From positions 328,978 to 392,977 of the forward strand of contig NZ_BOMH01000028.1 of assembly GCF_016862095.1 (NCBI RefSeq): a stretch of DNA of 64,000 nucleotides, given 5' to 3'. Under the pieces are notes generated by a model. It saw nothing but the letters and a program-made list of their open reading frames with translations. It was not told the origin of the DNA and ran no database searches. The position numbers and the translations under genes are program-made. This DNA comes from Actinoplanes cyaneus. Its GTDB lineage: Bacteria > Actinomycetota > Actinomycetes > Mycobacteriales > Micromonosporaceae. Every line of letters starts with the position of its first letter. Positions within the stretch are counted from its first letter, which is position 1. This document shows positions 12,220 through 20,005 of the stretch, piece by piece.

Positions 12220-12250
12220 TTGAGCTGGAGTGCGCTCCAGGTCCTAGCGT
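12220..12250 (+). promoter_or_regulatory. MerR-type promoter with 19-bp spacer
   Basis: -35 TTGAGC (12220-12225) and -10 TAGCGT (12245-12250) are separated by 19 bp, the lengthened spacer typical of MerR-regulated promoters. A dyad CTGGAGTGCGCTCCAG (12225-12240) fills the spacer. The expected start point falls on or next to the ATG at 12258, so the mRNA is probably leaderless. No merR gene is in the window. Confidence 0.75.
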
Positions 12251-12257
12251 CCTGGTC

Positions 12258-13208
12258 ATGGAGCTACGGAACTTCGGACGACTCGGGCAGATCAGCGCAC
12301 TCACCCTGGGCGGCGGCGGCATCGGCGGCGTCTGGGGCACGACCGACAGGCGCGAGGCGGTGGCCACCGTGCACGCCGCACTCGACGCCGGCATCACGAT
12401 GCTGGACCTGGCGCCGGGCTACGGCATCGACTTCGAGTCGGAGCGGGTGGCCGGCGAGGCACTCCGGACAGCCCGGAAGGACGTATTGATCACGTCGAAG
12501 GTGGGGCTGCCGGACGACGACGAGCGTGACTTCGCGCAGCGCATCCGGCGCAGCCTCACCGCCAGCCTGGGCCGGCTGGGTCGCGACCACCTCGACCTCT
12601 TCGTGCTGCACAGCCAGATCCGCGCCGCGACGCCGGCGCGCGAGACGATCGGCTGGAACGAGTACCACGAGGCCGCCGCGGAGTTCGTGCGCCTGCGGGA
12701 CGAGGGGCTGATCCGCGCCTGGGGCATCACCGCGATCGGCCACCCGGACAGCGTGATCGCCGCTCTCGGTGACACACCGCGACCGGACGCGGCGCAGGTG
12801 GTCGTGAACGCTCTCGACCTGCAGGCGGACTGGTACTTCCCGGGGGTCGGTCCGCGCAGCGACGACATCGTCCGCGCCGCGAACGCCGGTCAGGTGCAGG
12901 TCATGGGCATCCGCGCGGTGGCCGCCGGGGCGTTGACGTCCACGATCGACCGTACGACGGAGCCGGGCGCCCCGGTCGCCGCCGACTTCGCCCGGGCCGA
13001 GCCGTTCCGGAAACTGGCCGCGGAGTGGGGCACGTCGCCGGCCACGCTCGCGCACCGGTACGCCCTGTCCGTGCCCGGCGTCTCGACCGTGGTGCTCGGT
13101 GTGAAGAACCGGGCCGAGCTCGACGAGTGCCTGGCGGCGGAGGCGGCGGGGCCGCTCCCGGCGTCCGGGGTGGACGCCATCGCGGCGTTGCGGGTCGCCG
13201 CCCGCTGA
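12258..13208 (+). CDS. Aldo/keto reductase
   Basis: 316 aa. NADPH-dependent (alpha/beta)8 reductase. The start region LGGGGIGGVWG and the catalytic Asp/Tyr pair in DLAPGYG (Asp plus four residues to Tyr) are visible, as is VLHSQIR at the position of the family's catalytic-loop His. No ribosome-binding site precedes the ATG, consistent with a leaderless transcript from the MerR-type promoter. Likely role: detoxification of reactive carbonyls in response to a thiol- or electrophile-sensing MerR protein encoded elsewhere (inference). Confidence 0.88.
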   Translation: MELRNFGRLGQISALTLGGGGIGGVWGTTDRREAVATVHAALDAGITMLDLAPGYGIDFESERVAGEALRTARKDVLITSKVGLPDDDERDFAQRIRRSLTASLGRLGRDHLDLFVLHSQIRAATPARETIGWNEYHEAAAEFVRLRDEGLIRAWGITAIGHPDSVIAALGDTPRPDAAQVVVNALDLQADWYFPGVGPRSDDIVRAANAGQVQVMGIRAVAAGALTSTIDRTTEPGAPVAADFARAEPFRKLAAEWGTSPATLAHRYALSVPGVSTVVLGVKNRAELDECLAAEAAGPLPASGVDAIAALRVAAR

Positions 13209-13212
13209 CCGC

Positions 13213-13246
13213 CGGGCGGTGCCGGGGACGCACCCGGCACCGTCCG
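13213..13246. terminator. Bidirectional terminator hairpin
   Basis: Core stem CGGTGCCGGG (13217-13226) / CCCGGCACCG (13233-13242), extended outward by further pairs including one G-U. It fills the gap between the convergent aldo/keto reductase and cupin genes. Confidence 0.65.
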
Positions 13247-13253
13247 CCGCTTC

Positions 13254-13622
13254 TCAGCGGACCCAGGGCGGGCTGATCTCCGAGCCGTCCGGCAGGGTCG
13301 CCCGCAGGCCGACGCTGGTGGTCACCCAGGCCTCGGCGCCCTCGTCGCTGTCGATGCCGAACTCGGCGCCGGCCGGGACCCGCAGCACGTCGCCCGGGCC
13401 GAGCTCGTCGACAACTCCGTCGAGGTAGACCTTGACCCGGCCGCTGAGCAGAAGCAACACCTCCTCCTTGCCGACCCGGTGCCGGACACCCGCGGTTCCG
13501 CCGGCGATCTGCAGCCGCCAGGCGCACAGCTCCTCGCTGCCGGCCGCGGGTGACACGTACGAATGGAAGACCGAGCCGTGCAGGTGATGCAGAACGGCCT
13601 GGTCGTGACGGTGGATTCCCAT
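13254..13622 (-). CDS. Small cupin-domain protein
   Basis: 122 aa single cupin barrel. Visible parts: RHRVGKEEVLLLLSGRVKVYLDG (first cupin motif with His/Glu metal ligands) and the PAGAEFGI block of the second. ATG 13622 is preceded by GGAGG (13631-13635 on this strand); an in-frame TTG further upstream would put that site inside the gene. It is divergent from a MarR gene and shares its operator. Probably binds a small molecule or metal; exact role unknown. Confidence 0.85.
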   Translation of the reverse strand: MGIHRHDQAVLHHLHGSVFHSYVSPAAGSEELCAWRLQIAGGTAGVRHRVGKEEVLLLLSGRVKVYLDGVVDELGPGDVLRVPAGAEFGIDSDEGAEAWVTTSVGLRATLPDGSEISPPWVR

Positions 13623-13640
13623 CCCACTTCCCTCCAGATT

Positions 13641-13697
13641 GGTCAAGCTGCTTGACTAAATAGTCAAGCAGCTTGACCTCCATGTCAAACTGTTTCT
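13641..13697. promoter_or_regulatory. Double MarR operator in the cupin/MarR divergent region
   Basis: Perfect inverted repeat with 18-bp arms (13641-13658 and 13661-13678, 2-nt spacer). Each arm contains its own 15-bp site: GTCAAGCTGCTTGAC (13642-13656) and GTCAAGCAGCTTGAC (13663-13677), centres 21 bp apart, i.e. two helical turns. A degenerate third site, TCAAACTGTTTC, runs into the MarR start. Very likely bound by the adjacent MarR protein. Confidence 0.85.
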
Positions 13698-14141
13698 GTG
13701 CGACGTGATCTTCTGGACCTGCCGGTGCTGCTCCTGGGCGCCGCATCAGCCCTGGTCGACGGCATCAACGAGCGCGTACGGGCGGGCGGCTTCACCGACC
13801 TGCGCCCGGCCCACGGTTTCGCCTTCGTCAGGCTCGCCCCCGACGGCGCCACCGTCGTCGAGCTCGCCGAGCACCTGGGCGTCACCAAGCAGGCCGCCAG
13901 CCAGATGGCCGACGAACTGGTCCGCAAGGGCTACGTGGAACGCCGGCCGCACCCGTCGGATGCCCGCGCCCGCCTGCTGACCCTCACCGAACGGGGCTGG
14001 GCCTGCACCCGCGCCGCCGACGAGGCAGCCATCGCGGTGCTGCAACCCTGGGCCGACGCGCTGGGGCCGGCTCAGTTGTCCGCCGTCCGCACGGCCCTGT
14101 CCCGGCTGGCCGTCCCCGGCCGCATCCGCCCGACCTGGTGA
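13698..14141 (+). CDS. MarR-family transcriptional regulator
   Basis: 147 aa. Winged helix-turn-helix: TVVELAEHLGVTKQAASQMADELVRKGYVERRPHPSDARARLLTLT is the MarR recognition helix and wing. GTG 13698 has no clear ribosome-binding site, so it may be leaderless from a promoter within the operator. Expected to repress itself and the divergent cupin gene until a ligand binds. Confidence 0.9.
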   Translation: MRRDLLDLPVLLLGAASALVDGINERVRAGGFTDLRPAHGFAFVRLAPDGATVVELAEHLGVTKQAASQMADELVRKGYVERRPHPSDARARLLTLTERGWACTRAADEAAIAVLQPWADALGPAQLSAVRTALSRLAVPGRIRPTW

Positions 14142-14156
14142 CCGGGGCGCACGCGC

Positions 14157-14364
14157 CGGCTGGCACTGACGGCTCCCCTCAGGCGCCAAACCAACCGTCA
14201 ACGCCAGCTCGAACCAGCCGGCTGGCACTAACGGCTCCCACCAGGCGCCAAACCAACCGTCAACGCCAGCTCGAACCAGCCGGCTGGCACTGACGGCTCC
14301 CTCCCGGCGCCAAACCAACCCTCAGCGCCAGCTGAAACCAGTCGGCTGGCACTGACGGCTCCTC
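14157..14364. repeat. Tandem 62-bp hairpin-forming repeats (3.4 copies)
   Basis: Units start at 14157, 14219, 14281 and 14343, an exact 62-bp period, with few differences between copies. Each unit carries arms GCTGGCACTGACGG and CCGTCAACGCCAGC, which pair at 12 of 14 positions. The fourth copy is cut but continues into a further arm ending CCAGCCGG at about 14397. They lie between convergent genes (MarR and parC-like); the 312-bp gap has no recognisable gene. Confidence 0.9.
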
Positions 14365-14405
14365 ATGAGCTCGGGGAGAACCGTGAGCACCAGCCGGAAC
14401 GCGGA

Positions 14406-14437
14406 ACTGCCCGCCGGAGACGACCCCGGCGGGCAGT
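14406..14437 (-). terminator. Terminator hairpin of the parE-parC operon
   Basis: Perfect 12-bp stem ACTGCCCGCCGG / CCGGCGGGCAGT with an 8-nt loop, 16 nt beyond the parC-like stop on the minus strand. Confidence 0.7.
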
Positions 14438-14453
14438 GCGGAAGCGCTGAGCG

Positions 14454-16973
14454 TCAGTCGCGCTCGATGTGGTGCCCGATCAGCTGCGGTCCCATGATCA
14501 CCGCGGCCCCGGACCCGTCCCGGCGCACATCCGGCTCCGGCAGCTCCACCGGATCGCCGGTGCTGCTGGCGCCGACCGGCCGCGGACCCACCCAGGCCAC
14601 CACCAGCTCGGTCTCGCCCTTGAGGAACCGCTGCACCCGCACCCCGCCGGTCGCCCTGCCCTTGGCGGGATAGGACGCGAACGGCGACACCTTCACCTGC
14701 GTGCCCGTGGACGTCACCACCATCGGCTCGCCGTGCGACGAGTCCGCCGTGTTCACCACGTTGAACGAGATCACCGACGCCCCGGCGGTCAGGTTCACCC
14801 CGGCCATGCCGCCGCCCTTGAGACCCTGCGGCCGCACCAGTTTCGCCGGGAACCGCAGCAGGCTGGCATCCGAGGTGACGAACACCAGCGACTCCGCGCC
14901 GTCGGTGAGCCAGGTCGCCTCGAGCACCTCGTCACCCTCCTTGAGGGTGATCACCTCGAACTCGTCGGAGCGGACCGGCCACTCCGGCGCGCAGACCTTG
15001 ACCACGCCGTGCCGCGTGCCGATCGCCAGGCCCGGGGAGTCGCCGGCGGCCAGCGGCGCTAGCCCGACCACCTTCTCCCCCTTCTCCAGCGGGACCAGCT
15101 CGGACGCGGACATGCCGCCGCGCAGCGAGACCGTGCCGGACGACTCGGGCAGCACCGGCAGCGGCAGCACGTCGGTCTTGAACGCCCGTCCGCGGTTGGT
15201 CACCAGTAGGATCCGCCCGCGGGCGGTGGCGTGGATGATCGCGCGGACCGCGTCGTGCTTGACCCGGCCGCTGCGTTTGCGCGCCTCGGTCGACTCCTCG
15301 CTCTCCGCGGCCGTGCGGGCGATCAGCCCGGTGGCGGAGAGGATGATCTGGCACGGGTCGTCGGCCACTTCGAGAGGGCCGGCCGGCACGGAGGCGGCGA
15401 GCACCTCCTTGAGGTCGCCGTCGATCAGCGTGGTGTGCCGGGGCCGGCCGAACTCGGCGGTCACCTCGGCCAGTTCGTCGGAGACGACCTGCTTGAGCAC
15501 GTCGGAGTTGTCGAGGATCCGGCTCAGCTCGGCGATCTCGTTGCGCAGCCGTTCCTGCTCGGTCTCCAGCTCGATCCGGTCGAAGCGGGTGAGCCGGCGC
15601 AGCGGGGTGTCCAGGATGTACGTCGCCTGGATGTCGCTGAGCCCGAACTCGCTCATCAGGGACGCCTTGGCGGCCGCCGCGTCGTCGCTGGCCCGGATGA
15701 TCGCGACCACCCGGTCGATGTCGATCAGGGCGATGAGCAGGCCGTCGACCAGGTGCAGCCGGTCCTGCCGCTTGCTGCGCCGGAACTCGGTGCGCCGGGT
15801 GACGACGTCGTACCGATGCTGGACGAAGACCTCCAGCAGCGCCTTGAGCCCCAGCGTGCGCGGCTGCCCGTCGACGAGCACGAGGTTGTTGATGCCGAAC
15901 GAGCTCTCCAGCGGGGTCAGCCGGTAGAGGTCCGCCAGCAGCGCCTGCGGGTTGACGCCGACCTTGCACTCGATCACCAGGCGGGTGCCGTGCTCACGGT
16001 CGGTGAGGTCCTTGACGTCGGCGATGCCGGTCAGTCGCGCGGCCTGCCGCTGCCCCCGCTTCGGGCCGGAGGTGATGAGCTTGCCCTTCACCTCGTCGGT
16101 GATCGCCTCGATGATCTTCTCGGTGCCGATCCCGTACGGCAGCTCGGTCACGGTGATCGCCTGCCGCCCGCGTCCACCCTCGAGCGGGCCGGTCTGCGCG
16201 CGGGCGCGCAGGCGCACCACGCCACGGCCCGTCTCGTACGCCCGCCGCACCTCGTCGAGGCCGAGCAGCTGACCACCGGTCGGCAGGTCCGGCCCCGGGA
16301 CGAAGCGCATCAGCTCGTCGAGGTCGGCCTCGGGGTTCGTGATCAGGTGCCGGGCGGCCGCGACCACCTCGGCGAGGTTGTGCGGGATCATGTTGGTCGC
16401 CATCCCGACCGCGATCCCGGACGTGCCGTTGACCAGTAGGTTCGGGAAGGCGGCCGGCAGCACCTTGGGCTCGAGGTCGGAGCCGTCGTAGGTCGGCTTG
16501 AAGTCGACGGTGCCCTCGCCCAGCTCGCCGACCAGCAGCATCGCCTCGCGGGACATGCGCGCCTCGGTGTACCGCGCGGCAGCGGGCCCGTCGTCCGGCG
16601 AGCCGAAGTTGCCGTGGCCGTCGATCAGCGGCGTGTTGAGCGAGAAGTCCTGCGCGAGCCGGACCAGGGCGTCGTAGATCGCCACGTCACCGTGCGGGTG
16701 GTACTTGCCCATCACGTCACCGACGACGCGGGCACTCTTCACGTACGCCCGGTCGGGCCGGTGACCCTGCTCGGACATCGACCAGAGGATGCGCCGGTGC
16801 ACCGGTTTGAGACCGTCCCGCGCGTCCGGCAGCGCCCGGGAGTGGATCACCGAGTACGCATACTCCAGGTAGGAGTCCTCGACCTCGGTGGTCAGCGGGT
16901 TGTCGATGACGTTGGCGCCCGGCTGGTCGAACGCGGACAGGTCGACGCGGTTCTCGGTTTTGCGGCGTGCCAT
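14454..16973 (-). CDS. parC: Topoisomerase IV subunit A / second GyrA-like protein
   Basis: 839 aa. GyrA/ParC family: breakage-reunion domain with catalytic Tyr135 in AAARYTEAR, the leading RRILWSMSEQGHRPDRAYVKSARVVGDVMGKYHPHGD block, and a C-terminal beta-pinwheel domain. It follows its subunit B gene by 14 nt on the minus strand. Actinomycetes such as Streptomyces carry such a second pair besides gyrA/gyrB, usually named topoisomerase IV; the symbol is by that analogy. At the quinolone-contact position (Ser83 of E. coli GyrA) this protein has Val97, while the Asp87 equivalent is kept as Asp101. Confidence 0.85.
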   Translation of the reverse strand: MARRKTENRVDLSAFDQPGANVIDNPLTTEVEDSYLEYAYSVIHSRALPDARDGLKPVHRRILWSMSEQGHRPDRAYVKSARVVGDVMGKYHPHGDVAIYDALVRLAQDFSLNTPLIDGHGNFGSPDDGPAAARYTEARMSREAMLLVGELGEGTVDFKPTYDGSDLEPKVLPAAFPNLLVNGTSGIAVGMATNMIPHNLAEVVAAARHLITNPEADLDELMRFVPGPDLPTGGQLLGLDEVRRAYETGRGVVRLRARAQTGPLEGGRGRQAITVTELPYGIGTEKIIEAITDEVKGKLITSGPKRGQRQAARLTGIADVKDLTDREHGTRLVIECKVGVNPQALLADLYRLTPLESSFGINNLVLVDGQPRTLGLKALLEVFVQHRYDVVTRRTEFRRSKRQDRLHLVDGLLIALIDIDRVVAIIRASDDAAAAKASLMSEFGLSDIQATYILDTPLRRLTRFDRIELETEQERLRNEIAELSRILDNSDVLKQVVSDELAEVTAEFGRPRHTTLIDGDLKEVLAASVPAGPLEVADDPCQIILSATGLIARTAAESEESTEARKRSGRVKHDAVRAIIHATARGRILLVTNRGRAFKTDVLPLPVLPESSGTVSLRGGMSASELVPLEKGEKVVGLAPLAAGDSPGLAIGTRHGVVKVCAPEWPVRSDEFEVITLKEGDEVLEATWLTDGAESLVFVTSDASLLRFPAKLVRPQGLKGGGMAGVNLTAGASVISFNVVNTADSSHGEPMVVTSTGTQVKVSPFASYPAKGRATGGVRVQRFLKGETELVVAWVGPRPVGASSTGDPVELPEPDVRRDGSGAAVIMGPQLIGHHIERD

Positions 16974-16987
16974 TGGTAGCGAACCTC

Positions 16988-19042
16988 TCAGGCGTCGATC
17001 GTCTCCTGGTCGATCCGGCCGGCAGCCTCGATCAACCAGTTCTTCCGGGGCTCGACCCGCTCACCCATCAGCAGCTCGAGAGTGGCCTCGGCCCGCTCGG
17101 CGTCGTCCAGCGTGATGCGCCGGACGGTCCGGGTGGCGGGGTTCATCGTGGTGTCCCACAGCTCGTCGGCGTCCATCTCGCCGAGACCCTTGAACCGGCT
17201 CACCGGGGCCAGCGACCGGCCCTCCCGCTGCAGCCTGCCGAGGGTGGCCTCCATCTCCTGCTGGGTGTAGGTGAAGAAGGTCTCGGCGTTGCGACCCTTG
17301 GTGGTCAGCTTGTGCAGGGGCGGCATCGCGGCGAAGAGCCGGCCGTGCTCGATCACCGGCCGCATGTACTTGGCGAAGAGCGTGATCAGCAGGGTCCGGA
17401 TGTGCGAGCCGTCGACGTCCGCGTCGGCCATCAGCATGACCCGCCCGTACCGCATCGAGCCGATGTCGAAGGTCCGGCCGGAGCCGGCGCCGAGCACCTG
17501 CACGATGGCCGAGCACTCGGCGTTGTCCAGCACCTGCTGCAGGCTGGCCTTCTGCACGTTGAGGATCTTGCCGCGGATCGGCAGCAGCGCCTGGTACTCC
17601 GAGGAGCGGGCCATCCGGGCGGTGCCGAGCGCGCTGTCACCCTCGACGATGTAGAGCTCGCTGCGGGAGATGCCGGTGGTACGGCAGTCGACCAGCTTGG
17701 GCGGCATCGAGGCGCCTTCGAGGGCGGTCTTGCGGCGGGCCGCGTCCTTCTGCTGTTTCTGGGTCAGCCGGACGCGAGCCGCGTCCACCACCTTCTGCAG
17801 GACCGTGCGAGCCTCGGTCTTCGTGCGCCGATCGTCGATCCAGCCCTTGAGGTACGTCTCGACGAGGCTCTGCGTCACGCGGGTGATGCCGGCCGTCGAC
17901 AGCTCGTCCTTGGTCTGCGAGGTGAACTGCGGCTCCGGGACCCGGACGTGGATGACCGCGGTCATGCCCTCCAGGAAGTCGTCCAGGACGGGCGGCTCCT
18001 CCTTGGGCTTGAGCAGCCCGCGGGCGTTCCGGATGGCCTCGGTCAGCGCGCGTGTGAGGGCCCGCTCGAAGCCCTTGCGGTGGGTGCCACCGTGCACGTT
18101 GCGGATCGTGTTGGTGAAGCACTCGACGGTGCGCTCGTAGCCGGTGCCCCAGCGGAAGGCGATCTCCACCTGGGCCTCGCGGACCACGTTCGACTGCATG
18201 ACACCGTTGGCGTCGGCGGCGTTCTCCTTGTACGTCCCCTCGCCGTTGATCAGCAGGATCCCGGAGACCGGCTTGTCCGAGGCCGGGGTCAGGAACTCCA
18301 CCATGTCGGTGAGCCCGTTCGGGAAGTGGAACGTCTCGGTGGCCGGCTCCTCGGCGGTCGCGTCGAAGAGCGTGAACTGCACCCCGGCCACGAGGAACGC
18401 GGTGTTGCGCAGCTTGCCGCGGACGGCCTCGACGTCGAGCCGCGCGCCGCTCTCGAAGTAGCGGGCGTCATACCAGTACCGCGTGGAGGTGCCGGTGGGC
18501 TCGCCGCGCTTCATCCGGCGCACGACCCGCAGGCCGGGCTGCGGGGTGAACGGCGCGTCGGGCCCGTGACCGTCGAAGACCCCGGGCACGCCACGCTGGA
18601 ACGAGATCTCGTGCACCTTGCCGTCGCGCTTGACGGTGACGTCGTAGCGCAGCGAGAGCGCGTTCACCGCGGAGGCGCCGACGCCGTGCAGGCCGCCGGA
18701 CGCCTTGTAACCCGAACCGCCGAACTTGCCGCCGGCGTGCAGCCGGGTCAGCACCAGCTCGACGCCGCTCAGGCCGCTCTTGGCGTGCACGTCGGTCGGG
18801 ATGCCCCGGCCGTCGTCGTCGACCTGGACCGAGCCGTCGGTGTGCAACGTGACGGCGATCTGGGTGGCGTGGCCGGCGACCCCCTCGTCCGTGCAGTTGT
18901 CGATGATCTCGTTGGCCAGGTGGTTGATGCCCCGGCTGTCGGTGGACCCGATGTACATCCCTGGGCGTTTCCGGACAGCGTCCAGCCCTTCCAGGTGCGT
19001 GAGGTCGTCAGCCCCGTACAAGGTCTCTGGCTGTGCGGTCAC
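16988..19042 (-). CDS. parE: Topoisomerase IV subunit B / second GyrB-like protein
   Basis: 684 aa. ATP-binding GHKL domain near the N-terminus (RPGMYIGSTDSRG, NEIIDNCTDEG, DDGRGIPTDVH, GGLHGVGASAVNALS), transducer domain, then TOPRIM metal site with EGDSALG and DADVDGSHIRTLL. With the A subunit it forms the heterotetramer that relaxes or decatenates DNA with ATP. GTG start at 19042 preceded by GGGAGA. A TAGGCT-like -10 box is seen on the minus strand at 19087-19092, so the operon probably starts about 40 bp before the gene. Confidence 0.88.
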   Translation of the reverse strand: MTAQPETLYGADDLTHLEGLDAVRKRPGMYIGSTDSRGINHLANEIIDNCTDEGVAGHATQIAVTLHTDGSVQVDDDGRGIPTDVHAKSGLSGVELVLTRLHAGGKFGGSGYKASGGLHGVGASAVNALSLRYDVTVKRDGKVHEISFQRGVPGVFDGHGPDAPFTPQPGLRVVRRMKRGEPTGTSTRYWYDARYFESGARLDVEAVRGKLRNTAFLVAGVQFTLFDATAEEPATETFHFPNGLTDMVEFLTPASDKPVSGILLINGEGTYKENAADANGVMQSNVVREAQVEIAFRWGTGYERTVECFTNTIRNVHGGTHRKGFERALTRALTEAIRNARGLLKPKEEPPVLDDFLEGMTAVIHVRVPEPQFTSQTKDELSTAGITRVTQSLVETYLKGWIDDRRTKTEARTVLQKVVDAARVRLTQKQQKDAARRKTALEGASMPPKLVDCRTTGISRSELYIVEGDSALGTARMARSSEYQALLPIRGKILNVQKASLQQVLDNAECSAIVQVLGAGSGRTFDIGSMRYGRVMLMADADVDGSHIRTLLITLFAKYMRPVIEHGRLFAAMPPLHKLTTKGRNAETFFTYTQQEMEATLGRLQREGRSLAPVSRFKGLGEMDADELWDTTMNPATRTVRRITLDDAERAEATLELLMGERVEPRKNWLIEAAGRIDQETIDA

Positions 19043-19178
19043 GAGTGTGGGTCTCCCGGTCGCCCGTCAGTGGTCAGAACGGCGCGAGCCTACCCGGCCC
19101 CTCCGACACTTCTGTCCCAGGCGAGCCAGGTCATGGCCTGTCAGATCGAAAATTCGGGTAAAAGGTTACAAAATTCCG

Positions 19179-19829
19179 CTAGTGAGCCCCGACGAGGCCT
19201 GTCGCGCCACCGGGGCCACCGCAGATCGGCGCCGACCGCGCGAACTGCGGCTGCAACGCGCGCCACAGGTCGAGCGGGTACGACTTGCCCGGCACGGACA
19301 CCGGTGGCATCTCCTGGTAGGCGATCAGCTCGTCGGTGACCTCCCGGGTCGCCGAGCACACCACCACCGTGTCGTGCGGGGCGTAGGCCTGCAACCGGGC
19401 CGCGGTCGCCACGACACTGCCGCTGATCATCCCGTACCCGCCGTCGAAGGTCATCAGCGGATCCACGATCACCTCCCCGGTGGCGAGCCCGGCCCGGGTC
19501 CGCACCCGGTGCCTGCCGGCCAGGAGACGCCCCCTCAACGCCTCCTGGACCGACAGGCCCGCGCGCACGGCAGAGGCGGCCGCCTCCGGCTCGAAGCCGT
19601 CCTCGCCGGCGCCGAAGACCGCCATCACCGCATCGCCGACGTACTTCTCGACGATGCCCCCGCACCCGCGGACCACCCCGGCGACGGCCGAGAAGTAGTC
19701 CCGCTGCAGCGCCCGTACCTCCGCGCAGTCCAGCCGGTCCACCAGCGCGGTGAAACCGACGATGTCGATGAACAGCACGGTCACGGTCTGGCGCCGCTCC
19801 TGAATGGTGTCGATGGTGATGGTGGTCAT
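19179..19829 (-). CDS. Class III nucleotidyl cyclase-domain protein with altered active site
   Basis: 216 aa, essentially one cyclase domain. The metal-binding aspartates are present (Asp22 in FIDIVGFT, Asp66 in EKYVGDAVMAVFG). The usual GDVVNTAARLQ block reads GSVVATAARLQ here: the base-recognition Asp is Ser138 and the transition-state Asn is Ala141, while Arg145 is kept. The tail ends GLVGAH, resembling the PLVGR start of the AAA domain that follows the cyclase in fused actinobacterial proteins. ATG 19829 has a GGGGGAG site. It is divergent from an AAA-LuxR gene. Activity is doubtful. Confidence 0.8.
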   Translation of the reverse strand: MTTITIDTIQERRQTVTVLFIDIVGFTALVDRLDCAEVRALQRDYFSAVAGVVRGCGGIVEKYVGDAVMAVFGAGEDGFEPEAAASAVRAGLSVQEALRGRLLAGRHRVRTRAGLATGEVIVDPLMTFDGGYGMISGSVVATAARLQAYAPHDTVVVCSATREVTDELIAYQEMPPVSVPGKSYPLDLWRALQPQFARSAPICGGPGGATGLVGAH

Positions 19830-20005
19830 GTCTGACGCTCCCCCCAGAGCACTGCGTTGACCGGGAGAACGGTGCCAGCCGGGCGGGACGGGCGGATCCG
19901 CAGAACGACGTATCTCCGAGAGCATCAACACTGGTCATTTTTGTGACGCAGAACAGTCCGAACCGACGACAACGTGGTACGTCCTTTCGCATTAGGCTGC
20001 CGGAC

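Noticed and set aside
14157..14364. Possible CRISPR array
   Set aside because: Whole 62-bp units repeat without unique spacers, only 3.4 copies, and no cas genes.
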